Shown piece by piece: positions 24,829-33,419 of a stretch of 64,000 bases of DNA. The stretch covers positions 62,001-126,000 of the forward strand of contig NZ_JARZAG010000022.1 in assembly GCF_029892155.1 (NCBI RefSeq). Reading direction: 5' to 3'. The first letter of the stretch is position 1; every line of letters starts with the position of its first letter. The position numbers were made by a program, and so were the translations under genes. Origin of the DNA: Kitasatospora sp. GAS204B. GTDB lineage: Bacteria > Actinomycetota > Actinomycetes > Streptomycetales > Streptomycetaceae. The notes beneath the pieces are model-generated. The model had not been told where the DNA came from and searched no databases. It saw only the letters and a list, made by a program, of their open reading frames with translations.

Positions 24829-24842
24829 GGCAAGCGCTTTCG
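24829..24842. promoter_or_regulatory. LacI-operator-like motif ggcaagcgctttcg
   Basis: Thirteen of 14 bases match the motif at 58361. It lies upstream of the acetyltransferase start and between divergent genes, the one place in this window where such a site is well placed to control transcription. Confidence 0.4.
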
Positions 24843-24933
24843 GAGCGGCTGGGCAACTGGGCGGGTGGACAGCCGGGCTGACGGCACGCCGGCGGCAGCG
24901 GCCGACTTCGCGCGCACGCTAATCTCCTCCCCC

Positions 24934-25587
24934 ATGACTGACGACCCGTCCTACCAGGGCGCCACCCGGACCTTCTACGACACCGTCGCCGCCGAGTACC
25001 ACGAGCGGTTCGGCCTGGAACTCGACACCAATCCGCTCGGCCGGGCGCTGCTCGACTCCTTCGCCGAGCAGGTGCGCAACGCCGGGTTCGGACCGGTCGC
25101 CGATCTCGGTTGCGGCCAGGGGCGGGTGACGGCGTACCTGGCCGCGCGCGGGGTGGACGCCTTCGGTATCGACCTCTCGCCCGGGATGATCGCGCAGGGT
25201 CGGCGGACGTACCCCGGGCTGCGGTTCGAGGTGGGCTCGATGACCGGGCTGGACCTCGCGGACGACTCGCTCGGCGGTGTCCTCGCGTGGTACTCGATCA
25301 TCCACACGCCCGCGGACCGGCTGCCGCTGGTGCTCGCGGAGTTCCACCGGGTGCTCGCGCCGGGCGGTCAGCTGCTGGTGGCCTTCCAGGTGGGCGACGA
25401 GCCCCGGCACGTGGAGTGGCCCACGCTGCCGGTCTCGCTCGACTTCCAGCGCTGGACTCCGGAACGCGTCACCGAGTTGCTGGCCGAGGCCGGGTTCGCC
25501 GTGACGGCGCAGCTGGTGCGAGAACCCTACGGACACGAGAAGGTGCGGCAGGCCCACCTGCTGGCGGAGAAGCCGAACCGGACGTAG
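24934..25587 (+). CDS. Class I SAM-dependent methyltransferase
   Basis: 217 residues. SAM motif I VADLGCGQGRVTAYLAARG near residue 53, GIDLSPGMIAQGRR (acidic ribose ligand) near residue 76, LAWYSIIHTPADRLPLVLAEFHRVLAPGGQLLVAFQ near residue 115. The N-terminal YDTVAAEYHERF is common in the Methyltransferase_11/25 group. Acceptor unknown. It is divergent from the acetyltransferase gene. Confidence 0.9.
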   Translation: MTDDPSYQGATRTFYDTVAAEYHERFGLELDTNPLGRALLDSFAEQVRNAGFGPVADLGCGQGRVTAYLAARGVDAFGIDLSPGMIAQGRRTYPGLRFEVGSMTGLDLADDSLGGVLAWYSIIHTPADRLPLVLAEFHRVLAPGGQLLVAFQVGDEPRHVEWPTLPVSLDFQRWTPERVTELLAEAGFAVTAQLVREPYGHEKVRQAHLLAEKPNRT

Positions 25588-25609
25588 CGAGGGCCGGTTC
25601 GCGAGGCAC

Positions 25610-25738
25610 CTACAGGCGCAGCAAGTGCCCTGCGGCGGCCAGGACCCGGCCGTCCTTGACGATGACGGTGGCGAAGGGGCGCCCGCCCTCCTCGACGTTG
25701 CGAAGGGCGAGGTCGATGGTGCGCTGTGCGAAGTCCAT
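25610..25738 (-). pseudogene. Nucleoside deaminase-like N-terminal fragment
   Basis: A 42-residue frame starts MDFAQRTIDLALRNVEEGG and continues PFATVIVKDGRVLAAAGHLLRL before a stop. That is the opening of guanine/cytidine-type deaminases, which should continue to the zinc motifs HAE and PCxxC; these are missing. It lies 109 bases downstream of the cyanase gene on the same strand. In related genomes a deaminase of this kind could belong to the operon, here cut to its first quarter. Confidence 0.55.
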
Positions 25739-25847
25739 GCTGCTGCTCCTCGTGCTGCTCGGATCGAGTGCGTCTGCGGGTGCGATCCCGGCGGGCAGCC
25801 GGGCGGGCCGGGAAGGGCTGGGCGGCCCTTCCCGGCCTGCTCGCGGG

Positions 25848-26318
25848 TCAGAACGGCTTGGTGGGCAGGTACTTGCCGTCGAGGGTGATGACCGCGCGCT
25901 CGCCGCCCTCGGGGTCGGCGACCTTCTTCACGTCGAGCTTGAAGTTGATCGCGCTGATGATGCCGTCGCCGAGCTGCTCGTGGACCAGCGCCTTGAGGGT
26001 GGTGCCGTAGACCTGGAGCATCTCGTAGAAGCGGTAGATGGTCGGGTCGGTGGGGATGCCGCCGGGGATGCTGCCACGCAGCGGGATGCTCTGCAGCACC
26101 ATCGCGTCGTCGGCGTCCAGGCCGAGCAGTTCGGCGACGGCCTTGGCCGAGGCCTCGGGCAGGGGGTGCTGGCCGAGGACGGCGGCGGTGACGAAGGCAA
26201 CCGACAGGCCTGCGGCGTCCGCGATCTGGTGCCAGGTCAGGTCCTTGCGCATCTTGGCGTCGACGGCCTTGTTGGCAAGGGCCTGACGGGCCGCGGGGTC
26301 GAACTGGGCGTGCACCAT
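25848..26318 (-). CDS. cynS: Cyanate hydratase (cyanase)
   Basis: 156 residues, the normal length. Cyanase converts cyanate and bicarbonate to ammonia and carbon dioxide. The N-terminal helical domain (LTWHQIADAAGLSVAFVTAAVLG, residues 28-50) and C-terminal catalytic part are both complete. Catalytic Arg and Glu are in TIYRFYEML near residue 96 and the Ser in GDGIISAINF near residue 122. The end VITLDGKYLPTKPF is the classical cyanase terminus. Second gene of an operon with carbonic anhydrase, 146 bases downstream of it. Confidence 0.97.
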   Translation of the reverse strand: MVHAQFDPAARQALANKAVDAKMRKDLTWHQIADAAGLSVAFVTAAVLGQHPLPEASAKAVAELLGLDADDAMVLQSIPLRGSIPGGIPTDPTIYRFYEMLQVYGTTLKALVHEQLGDGIISAINFKLDVKKVADPEGGERAVITLDGKYLPTKPF

Positions 26319-26464
26319 GAGGGGTTCCTTCCGGGTGTGCCGATCGCCGGGGATGAGGGGAACGGCAGGTTCTTGGGGGATGAGGGGAGTGAGGGGGTGG
26401 TCCCGGGCGGCGGAGCGGCCGGGGATCAGGCGTAGGGGCCGGGATCAGGCGTAGGGGTCGGCGA

Positions 26465-27076
26465 TCAGGCCGCGACGGCGGCCGGTCGGCCGGTGGCGTC
26501 GAGCTCGTCGAGCTCGTCGACCGTACCGGCGGGGATGTCGTAGACCCAGCCGTGCAGGGTGACCGTGTCGGCGGCCAGGGCGCGGGCCACCGAGGGGTGG
26601 GTGGCGAGGTTCGCCAGCTGGGCGCGCACGTTCTCTCGGACCAGCGCGTCCACCTTCGGTGCCCCGCCCTCGCCGGTGGCGCGGGCCCGGGAGGCGTCCG
26701 CGTGGCGCAACCAGTCGGCGATGGCGGGCGCACCGCTCAGGTCGTGGCGCTCGGCGAGGGCGGTCATCGCGCCGCAGGCGGAGTGGCCGCAGACCACGAT
26801 GTCGGTGACGTTCAGGACGGCGACGGCGTACTCGATGCTGGCCGCCACACCATCGGGGCCCGGGGTGTAGGCGGGGACCAGGTTCCCGGCGGTCCGGATG
26901 ACGAACAGCTCGCCCGGCTCGCTCTGGGTGATCAGCTCCGGCACCACGCGGGCGTCCGAGCAGCTGATGAACAGGGTCGTCGGCCGGTGGGTCGCGGCCA
27001 GGTGGGCGAAGAGGTCCGCCTTGGCCGGGTAGACGTCCCGCTGGAAACGTGCGACGCCCTCGGTGAGGTCTTGCAT
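26465..27076 (-). CDS. cynT: Beta-class carbonic anhydrase
   Basis: 203 residues from ATG 27076 with AAGGGAG upstream. Zinc ligands of the beta class are visible: ISCSDARVVP (Cys, and the Asp-Arg dyad) near residue 37 and VVCGHSACGAM (His and Cys) near residue 93. It supplies bicarbonate for cyanase and prevents its loss as carbon dioxide, the known role of CynT. First gene of the cynT-cynS operon and divergent from the LysR regulator, as in E. coli. Confidence 0.94.
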   Translation of the reverse strand: MQDLTEGVARFQRDVYPAKADLFAHLAATHRPTTLFISCSDARVVPELITQSEPGELFVIRTAGNLVPAYTPGPDGVAASIEYAVAVLNVTDIVVCGHSACGAMTALAERHDLSGAPAIADWLRHADASRARATGEGGAPKVDALVRENVRAQLANLATHPSVARALAADTVTLHGWVYDIPAGTVDELDELDATGRPAAVAA

Positions 27077-27142
27077 GGTCCACTCCCTTCGGTGTTCGCC
27101 GGCCCCGTGGGGCTGACGACATCCACCATGCATGACCTGTTC

Positions 27143-27193
27143 CTATAGTGTCCAAGACGCGCTGAGCATCATTGCCATTGCTGACATCTATAG
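27143..27193. promoter_or_regulatory. cynT/cynR divergent control region
   Basis: The 119-base gap between the divergent starts is unusually AT-rich. It has two copies of ctatag (27143-27148 and 27188-27193), 45 bases apart. LysR regulators usually bind such intergenic regions at two sites; these copies are candidates or overlapping promoter elements. Confidence 0.4.
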
Positions 27194-27201
27194 TTATGGG
27201 T

Positions 27202-28128
27202 ATGGCCCTGGAGCTCCGTCACCTGCGCTATCTGCTCGCCGTCGCCGAGCACGCCAACTTCACCCGCGCCGCCGAGGCGCTGCGCGTCTCGCAGCCCACG
27301 CTGTCCCAGCAGATCAAGCAGCTCGAACGGCAGCTCGGCGTCCAGCTCCTCGATCGGACCGGGCGCACCGTACGGCTGACCGACGCCGGCCAGACCTACA
27401 CCCACTACGCCCGCCGCGCCCTGCAGGACCTGGCGGCGGCCGAGCGCGCGGTACTGGACATCCAGGACCTCTCCCACGGCGGCCTCCGCCTGGCGATGAC
27501 CCCGACGCTCACCGCGTACCTGATCGGCCCACTGGCGGCCGAGTTCCAGACCCGGCATCCGGGGATCGCATTGGAGATCGGTGAGTTGACGCAGGATCAG
27601 ATCGAGGCGGCGCTCCTCGACGACCGGCTGGACCTCGGCTTCGCCTTCAGTGCCGAGCACCGGCCCGGGGTGGCCGCACAGCCGCTGTTCAGCGAGACCC
27701 TCAGCCTCGTGGTCGGCGCCGCGCACCCGCATGCCGGCCGCCGGGAACCGCTGCCCATCGGCGAGCTGGCACAGCACCCGCTCGCCCTGCTCAGCCCCGA
27801 CTTCGCCACCCGCGCCCACATCGACCGGCACTTCGCGGACCATGGCGTCCGGGCGCGCATCGCCGTGGAGGCGGACACCATTACCGCGCTCACCGAGATC
27901 GTCGGCAGAACCGCGCTCGCCACCGTGCTACCGGACGCCCTCACGCGTGACGACCCGCGCCTGTGCCCCGTCCCGCTCGACCCGGCACTGCCCGCCCGCA
28001 CCGTCGCCCTGCTCCGCCGGGGCACGGCGTACCAGAGCGCTGCCGCTCGCGCGTTCATCGAGGTCGCCGGTCGATGGACTGGCGCGCTTGGCGGGACGGC
28101 TGGGCGGGGGCCGACTTCCGGGGGGTGA
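27202..28128 (+). CDS. cynR: LysR-family regulator, probable CynR
   Basis: 308 residues from ATG 27202 (27196 is equally possible). N-terminal winged HTH: LRHLRYLLAVAEHANFTRAAEALRVSQPTLSQQIKQLERQLG (residues 4-45), followed by a type II periplasmic-binding-like effector domain. The HTH opening and the divergent arrangement against cynT-cynS match CynR, which activates the operon in response to cyanate. A tail of about 15 Gly/Thr-rich residues extends beyond the domain. Confidence 0.88.
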   Translation: MALELRHLRYLLAVAEHANFTRAAEALRVSQPTLSQQIKQLERQLGVQLLDRTGRTVRLTDAGQTYTHYARRALQDLAAAERAVLDIQDLSHGGLRLAMTPTLTAYLIGPLAAEFQTRHPGIALEIGELTQDQIEAALLDDRLDLGFAFSAEHRPGVAAQPLFSETLSLVVGAAHPHAGRREPLPIGELAQHPLALLSPDFATRAHIDRHFADHGVRARIAVEADTITALTEIVGRTALATVLPDALTRDDPRLCPVPLDPALPARTVALLRRGTAYQSAAARAFIEVAGRWTGALGGTAGRGPTSGG

Positions 28129-28182
28129 GGACGGGGGCAGGGAGGGGTGCGCCGATGGGCGATAGGCGGTTTGCGGCCCTCG

Positions 28183-28234
28183 ATAGCTGGTGACAGATGA
28201 CAGATTTTGAGATCTGTCATCTGTCACCGGCTAT
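28183..28234 (+). terminator. Long stem-loop after cynR
   Basis: Arms of 23 bp with a single G-U type mismatch (28183-28205 and 28212-28234, core ggtgacagatgacagat) and a 6-base loop. The inner stem contains a tandem tgacaga pair. The sequence is much less GC-rich than its surroundings, with short related motifs (ctatcggtcagcggtcatcgg) following it. The most economical reading is a terminator for cynR. Confidence 0.6.
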
Positions 28235-28369
28235 TAGCCATCGGCTATCGGTCAGCGGTCATCGGGATTCGAGCATCGAGATGACCGCGCCGTTTGGCCG
28301 TCCCCCGCCCACTCCGTACAGTTCACGGGGTACATCCCAACATCGGCGATCAAGGAAAGCGGCAACAGC

Positions 28370-29920
28370 ATGACGACGGCAGCGGAGCAGCGGCACGACC
28401 GACAGGGGTCGATCGGCGATCCGATGCCGACCGACCAGGAGACGGTCACCCCCGCCGCTGACCAGTCCGCCGAGTACGGCCCCGGCCTCGACCCCGAGCG
28501 CCTGCGCCTCTGCCTCGACGTGCTCGCCGAGCTGGACGACCTCCCGGTCGACCACCCTGACGCCATCACCGTGCGCCGGGCCGTCGCGGGCATCTTCCGC
28601 ACCGTGAAGCAGCGCCGCCGCCAGGAGACCCGCGCCGCGAAGAGCGCCAACGACCGCGCCGTGACCGCCCGCACCGCGACCGGCGCACCGGGCCGGATCG
28701 ACGACGAGACGGCCGGCGTCTTCGGCCTGAGCACCCCCACCACCACCGAGATCGCCGGCATCCTGCAGCGCCCGCGCTCCTGCTACATCTGCAAGACCCG
28801 CTTCGTCGAGGTCGACGCGTTCTACCACCAGCTCTGCCCGTCCTGCGCCCGCTCCAGCCGGGCCCGGCGGGACGCGACGACCGACCTGACGGGCCGTCGG
28901 GCCCTGCTCACCGGCGGCCGCGCCAAGATCGGGATGTACATCGCGCTGCGCCTGCTGCGTGACGGTGCGCACACCACCATCACCACCCGGTTCCCGAAGG
29001 ACGCGATCCGCCGCTTCACGGAGATGCCGGACAGCGCGGACTGGCTGCACCGTCTGAAGATCGTCGGCATCGACCTGCGCGACCCGGCCCAGGTGGTCGC
29101 GCTGGCCGACTCGGTGGCCGCCGAGGGCCCGCTGGACATCCTGATCAACAACGCCGCGCAGACCGTGCGCCGCTCCCCCGCCGCCTACGCCGAGCTGGTC
29201 GCCGCCGAGTCCGCGCCGCTGCCGGCCGGGCAGCTGCCCGCCAGCGAGGTGATCGGCGTCTTCGGCAGCGGCAGCGTCGACCGGCCCGCGCTCCCCGGGC
29301 AGGCGAGCGGCGAGCACGAGGCGCTCACCGCCCAGCAGGTGACCGCGCTCGCGCTGGTCACCGGTTCGGCCTCGCCGGCTCGGATCGAGGCCGGCACCGC
29401 GATCGACGCGGGCGGCCTGGTGCCGGACCTGGCCGACTCCAACAGCTGGGTGCAGACCGTCAACGAGGTCGACCCGATCGAGCTGCTGGAGGTGCAGCTC
29501 TGCAACTCCACCGCGCCGTTCATCCTGGTCAGCCGGCTGCGGAAAGCGCTCTCCGCCTCCCCGGCGCGCCGCAAGTACGTGGTGAACGTCTCCGCGATGG
29601 AGGGCCAGTTCAGCCGCGGTTACAAGGGCGCGGGCCACCCGCACACCAACATGGCCAAGGCCGCGCTCAACATGCTCACCCGCACCAGCGCCAAGGAGAT
29701 GCTGGAGACGGACGGCATCCTGATGACCGCCGTGGACACCGGCTGGATCACCGACGAGCGGCCGCACCCGGACAAGATGCGGCTCGCCGAGGAGGGCTTC
29801 CACGCCCCGCTCGACCTGGTGGACGGCGCGGCCCGGGTCTACGACCCGATCATCCGCGGCGAGGGCGGCGAGGACCTGTACGGCTGCTTCCTGAAGGACT
29901 TCGAGCCCGCCGCGTGGTGA
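28370..29920 (+). CDS. Zinc-ribbon SDR-like protein, catalytic Tyr not conserved
   Basis: 516 residues. The N-terminal 120 residues are hydrophilic, followed by a CxxC-x14-CxxC zinc ribbon (Cys 138, 141, 156, 159) and then a short-chain dehydrogenase/reductase fold: LLTGGRAKIGMYIALRLL (nucleotide loop) near residue 183, ILINNAAQTV near residue 258, and VNVSAMEGQF carrying the Ser. At the YxxxK position the sequence is T-N-M-A-K (Thr 426, Lys 430), so the usual catalytic Tyr is absent. It also has a long insertion around residues 275-330. The product may be regulatory or use altered chemistry. It is followed by a Nudix gene 4 bases later. Confidence 0.82.
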   Translation: MTTAAEQRHDRQGSIGDPMPTDQETVTPAADQSAEYGPGLDPERLRLCLDVLAELDDLPVDHPDAITVRRAVAGIFRTVKQRRRQETRAAKSANDRAVTARTATGAPGRIDDETAGVFGLSTPTTTEIAGILQRPRSCYICKTRFVEVDAFYHQLCPSCARSSRARRDATTDLTGRRALLTGGRAKIGMYIALRLLRDGAHTTITTRFPKDAIRRFTEMPDSADWLHRLKIVGIDLRDPAQVVALADSVAAEGPLDILINNAAQTVRRSPAAYAELVAAESAPLPAGQLPASEVIGVFGSGSVDRPALPGQASGEHEALTAQQVTALALVTGSASPARIEAGTAIDAGGLVPDLADSNSWVQTVNEVDPIELLEVQLCNSTAPFILVSRLRKALSASPARRKYVVNVSAMEGQFSRGYKGAGHPHTNMAKAALNMLTRTSAKEMLETDGILMTAVDTGWITDERPHPDKMRLAEEGFHAPLDLVDGAARVYDPIIRGEGGEDLYGCFLKDFEPAAW

Positions 29921-29924
29921 CCTG

Positions 29925-30410
29925 GTGACCCGCGTCGTGACACCGCCCACCGCACCGCGCCCGCTGATCGGCGCCGGGGTGATCGTCCCCAGCACCGACG
30001 GGCGCGGCCTGCTGCTCGGCCGGCGCACCACCCCGGGCGAGCCGCCGACCTGGAGCCTGCCCGGCGGCAAGGTGGACCACCCGGGCGAGTCCTTCGAGCA
30101 GGCGGCGGCCCGCGAGCTGGCCGAGGAGACCGGGATCGAGTTGCCCGCCGAGCGGATGCGGGTGCTCGCCGTGATCCTGGACCATCTCGACGGCCGCCCC
30201 CGGCTGACCGCCGCCGTGCTCGCGCCGCCGAGCGATGCGACGGCCGTCGTCACCGAGCCGGAGAGCTGCGGGGGTTGGGAGCGGTTCGAGCTGGCGGAGC
30301 TGCCCGAACCGATGTTCGGGCCCTCCGCCTGGGTCCTGGCGCACTGGCTGCCCGCCCCGGCCCCGCTGCCCGCAGGCGTCTTCAACTACCCCACCAGCAC
30401 CGGGCGGTAG
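29925..30410 (+). CDS. Nudix hydrolase
   Basis: 161 residues, GTG start 4 bases after the SDR-like gene. The Nudix box is complete: GGKVDHPGESFEQAAARELAEETGI (residues 46-70, G-x5-E-x7-RE-U-x-EE-x-G-U). Such enzymes cleave nucleoside diphosphates linked to another group, for example oxidised nucleotides, ADP-ribose or NAD derivatives. The close coupling to an SDR-like protein hints at nucleotide cofactor chemistry or housekeeping, but the substrate cannot be told. Confidence 0.9.
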   Translation: MTRVVTPPTAPRPLIGAGVIVPSTDGRGLLLGRRTTPGEPPTWSLPGGKVDHPGESFEQAAARELAEETGIELPAERMRVLAVILDHLDGRPRLTAAVLAPPSDATAVVTEPESCGGWERFELAELPEPMFGPSAWVLAHWLPAPAPLPAGVFNYPTSTGR

Positions 30411-30453
30411 TCCCAGGCTCGGCGGCACCGCAGCGCGCGCGGGTGACCGACCG

Positions 30454-30930
30454 TCAGAACTCCTTCGCCGCAGCCGTGATCGCCTCCCGGATCCGGTGGT
30501 AGGTGCCGCAGCGGCAGATGTTGCGGATCTCGTCGAAGTCGGCGTCACCGATCTCGTGGCCGGCCGCCCGGGCCTGTCGCACCTTGGCGACGGCGGCCAT
30601 GATCTGGCCGGGCTGGCAGTAGCCGCACTGGGCGACGTCGTACGTCAACCAGGCCTCCTGCATGGGGTGCAGGTCCTTGCCGACGGTGGCGGGCAGGCCC
30701 TCGATGGTGGTGATCTCGTCGGTGGCCTGCACCGCGCTGACCGGCACCGAGCAGGGGTTGAAGGCCTTGCCGTTGATGTGGCTGGTGCAGGCCTGGCAGA
30801 CGCCGAGGCCACAGCCGTACTTGGGGCCGGTGACGCCGAGCACGTCGCGCAGCACCCAGAGCAGCCGCACGTCGTCATCGACCTCGGCGGTGACCTGCGT
30901 GCCGTTGAGGATGAAGGAGTGTTGGGGCAC
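30454..30930 (-). CDS. Molybdenum hydroxylase small subunit, 2Fe-2S
   Basis: 158 residues with two 2Fe-2S clusters. N-terminal plant-type motif: YGCGLGVCQACTSHINGK near residue 38 plus the later NPC Cys; C-terminal cluster: QCGYCQPGQIM near residue 101 and CRCGTYHRIREAI near residue 139. This fits the small subunit of isoquinoline 1-oxidoreductase or aldehyde-oxidase-type enzymes. It passes electrons from the molybdopterin subunit encoded just upstream on the same strand. No FAD subunit gene is present, as is normal for the two-subunit Ior type. Confidence 0.94.
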   Translation of the reverse strand: MPQHSFILNGTQVTAEVDDDVRLLWVLRDVLGVTGPKYGCGLGVCQACTSHINGKAFNPCSVPVSAVQATDEITTIEGLPATVGKDLHPMQEAWLTYDVAQCGYCQPGQIMAAVAKVRQARAAGHEIGDADFDEIRNICRCGTYHRIREAITAAAKEF

Positions 30931-30989
30931 GGATGGGCTCCTAGACTTTCGAAACGCCGGTAGTAGACGCTGGTTGGCGCTAGTAGGCG

Positions 30990-33293
30990 CTAGTAGGCGC
31001 GGCTGAGGCCGTCGGTGGGGGACTGCGGAATCGGCGGCTCGGTGGGCAGCGGGACGAAGCCGAGCGGGGCGGTGTGGTTGATCGGGAAGCTGGTCGGCAT
31101 CGTGCCGGTGGCCCGGCCGTACGCGCAGGCGACTGCGGCCATCGCACCGGCCACCGCCAACTCACCCGCGCCGCCGGGGACTCCGGTGGTCGGCGGCATC
31201 ACGATGATCTGCAGCTCGGGCGGCGTGTTCCACTGCCTGGTGTAGAAGTACTCGTCCCAACTGCCTTCCTGGAACATCCCGTTCTCCAGGTGCAGGCCGG
31301 AGGTCAGGGCGACCGCGATGCCGTCCATGATGCCGCCCATCATCTGGGCCTCCAACCCCCGCGGGTTGACCGCGAGTCCGACGTCGACGGCGCAGACGAC
31401 CTTGGTCACGCGCGGCCCGGTCCAGGCGTCCGGCACCTGTCGCCCGACCGTGGCGGGGGTGCAGTCGATCTCGGCCAGCACGGCCACGAAGCCGTGGTAC
31501 TCGGGGTGCAGGGCGATGCCCTGCGCGGTGCCGGCCGGCATCGTCCGGCCCCAGTCACCCGCCTGCGCGACCTGGTCGAGGACGGCCTTGGCCCGGTCGT
31601 CCTTGAGGAACTGGCGGCGGAAGCGGTAGGCGTCCTGGCCCATGGCCGCGGCGAGCTGGTCGACCACCAACTCCTGTGCGCAGCGGACGTTGGGCGAGTA
31701 GATGCCGCGCATGCTGCCGGTGTTGAAGCCGTGGTCGACCTCGTTCAGCAACTGGGTGGTGACACCGAACTCGTAGGGGGTCTGCTGGGTGAGCTCGAAC
31801 ATCGTCTCGGAGAAGCCGAGGTCGGCCACCGGCAGCTTGGCGACCAGCGAGGTGATGATCTCGCCCAGGCCGTGGCCGAAGTCGGTGCCGACCGAGGTGT
31901 GCCGCTGCTCGAAGCTGACCACGTTGCCCAGCGAATAGGTGGCGCGCACCCGGGAGGTGGCCATCGGGTGGGCGCGGCCCTGACGGAAGTCGTCGGTGCG
32001 GTGCCACATCAGCTTGACCGGCTTGCCCATCGCCCGCGAGATCAGCGCGGCCTCGATCGCGGCGTCGTGGAAGAGCTTGCGGCCGAACGAGCCACCGCCC
32101 TGGGTGACGTGCACGGTAACGGCGGTGGGCAGCAGGCCGAGCGCCGCCGCGATGGTCTGCTGCGCGACGATCGGCGACTTCAGCGCGCCCCAGATCTCCG
32201 CCCGGTCCGCCCGCACGTCGGCGATCGCGCAGTTGGGCTCCAGCGCGCTGTTGCTGGCGAAGTGGAAGGTGAACCGGGTGTCGACCTCCTGGGTGAGCAG
32301 CGGCAAGGGGGGTATCACCAGCGGCAGTTCGGCGGCCAGCAGCTCCTGGAGCACGGTGGCGTCCGAGGCTCCCTCGGCAGTGCCGGGGCCCCAGGTCACC
32401 TGCAGCGCGCGGACGGCGTCGATGCACTGGCCGAAGGTCTGCCCGCGCACCGCGACGCCGGTGGCGACGGTCACCACGTCGGTGATGCCGGGCATCGCCT
32501 GCACGGCCGCCAGGTTCTGCACCGACCGGACGGTGCCGTTGATCGTCGGCGGGCGGCAGACCATGGTCGGCAGCGCACCGGGCACGCTCAGGTCCATCGC
32601 GAACTGCTTGCGCCCGGTGACCGCGTCCAGGGCGTCGACCCGGTTCTGCGGCGTGCCGATGACGCTGAACTGCGCGGCCGGCTTGAGTCCGACCGAGACC
32701 AGCAAGGTGGTCTGGCTGGCCGCCGCCACCGCCAGCGCGCCGTAGCCGATGCTCGCACCGCTCGCCGAACTCACCACGCCCGCACTGGTGGTCAGCGTCG
32801 AGACCGCGACGCCGAGCTGGGCCGCCGCCGCCTGCAGCAGCCGCTGCCGGGCGATCGCGGCGGCCACCCGGATCGGGGTGTAGGTGGAGATCGTGGTGTT
32901 CGAGCCGCCGGTCAGCTGGTTGAAGAGCAGTTCGGGGCGCGCGTCCGCGAGCGTCACCCGCACCCGGTCCAGCGGCAGGTCCAGTTCCTCGGCGATCAGC
33001 ATCGCGCTGGAGGTGGTCACGCCCTGGCCGACCTCGGCTCGCGGCAGCGCGAAGGAGGCCGTGCCGTCGGTGTTCAGCTGAATGCTGATCAGGTTCGCGG
33101 TGGGCAGCGCCGCGTCCGTGAGCAGGTCGTTCAGGTCGTACACCTCGGCCGGCTCGGGCAGCGAGGGGATCGCGGCCTCGGCCCGCTCGGGCGCCGCCAC
33201 CTCCCCGAGCTGCGCCGCCACCGTGAGCGTGGAGGCCGCGAGCACGTAGCCCAGGAACCTCCGCCGCCCCAGCGAGTGATCCTGATCACCCAT
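30990..33293 (-). CDS. Molybdopterin hydroxylase large subunit, Tat-exported
   Basis: 767 residues from ATG 33293 (AGGA upstream). The N-terminus has a twin-arginine signal, LGRRRFLGYVLAASTLTVAA, so the enzyme is exported folded with its partner subunit, which has no signal of its own. The body matches the isoquinoline 1-oxidoreductase beta subunit: VGQGVTTSSAMLIAEEL near residue 93, GGGSFGRKLFHDAAIEAALIS near residue 405, GSMRGIYSPN near residue 530. It hydroxylates N-heterocycles or oxidises aldehydes; substrate unknown. It lies upstream of the small subunit gene with 59 bases between. Confidence 0.93.
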   Translation of the reverse strand: MGDQDHSLGRRRFLGYVLAASTLTVAAQLGEVAAPERAEAAIPSLPEPAEVYDLNDLLTDAALPTANLISIQLNTDGTASFALPRAEVGQGVTTSSAMLIAEELDLPLDRVRVTLADARPELLFNQLTGGSNTTISTYTPIRVAAAIARQRLLQAAAAQLGVAVSTLTTSAGVVSSASGASIGYGALAVAAASQTTLLVSVGLKPAAQFSVIGTPQNRVDALDAVTGRKQFAMDLSVPGALPTMVCRPPTINGTVRSVQNLAAVQAMPGITDVVTVATGVAVRGQTFGQCIDAVRALQVTWGPGTAEGASDATVLQELLAAELPLVIPPLPLLTQEVDTRFTFHFASNSALEPNCAIADVRADRAEIWGALKSPIVAQQTIAAALGLLPTAVTVHVTQGGGSFGRKLFHDAAIEAALISRAMGKPVKLMWHRTDDFRQGRAHPMATSRVRATYSLGNVVSFEQRHTSVGTDFGHGLGEIITSLVAKLPVADLGFSETMFELTQQTPYEFGVTTQLLNEVDHGFNTGSMRGIYSPNVRCAQELVVDQLAAAMGQDAYRFRRQFLKDDRAKAVLDQVAQAGDWGRTMPAGTAQGIALHPEYHGFVAVLAEIDCTPATVGRQVPDAWTGPRVTKVVCAVDVGLAVNPRGLEAQMMGGIMDGIAVALTSGLHLENGMFQEGSWDEYFYTRQWNTPPELQIIVMPPTTGVPGGAGELAVAGAMAAVACAYGRATGTMPTSFPINHTAPLGFVPLPTEPPIPQSPTDGLSRAY

Positions 33294-33419
33294 CAACTGT
33301 CCTCTCCCCGGCATCGTCGCGAAGCGCGAGCCTGCCACATCCCCACCGGCGCCACCACGCCGACCCTACCGCCGAGTAGCTCACGGCGGCGCAACGGCCG
33401 CTACGGCTCGAGGTGCGGC

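Noticed and set aside
24777..24935. Acetyltransferase start at ATG 24935
   Set aside because: It would overlap the start codon of the divergent methyltransferase gene and add 50 residues with no family resemblance.
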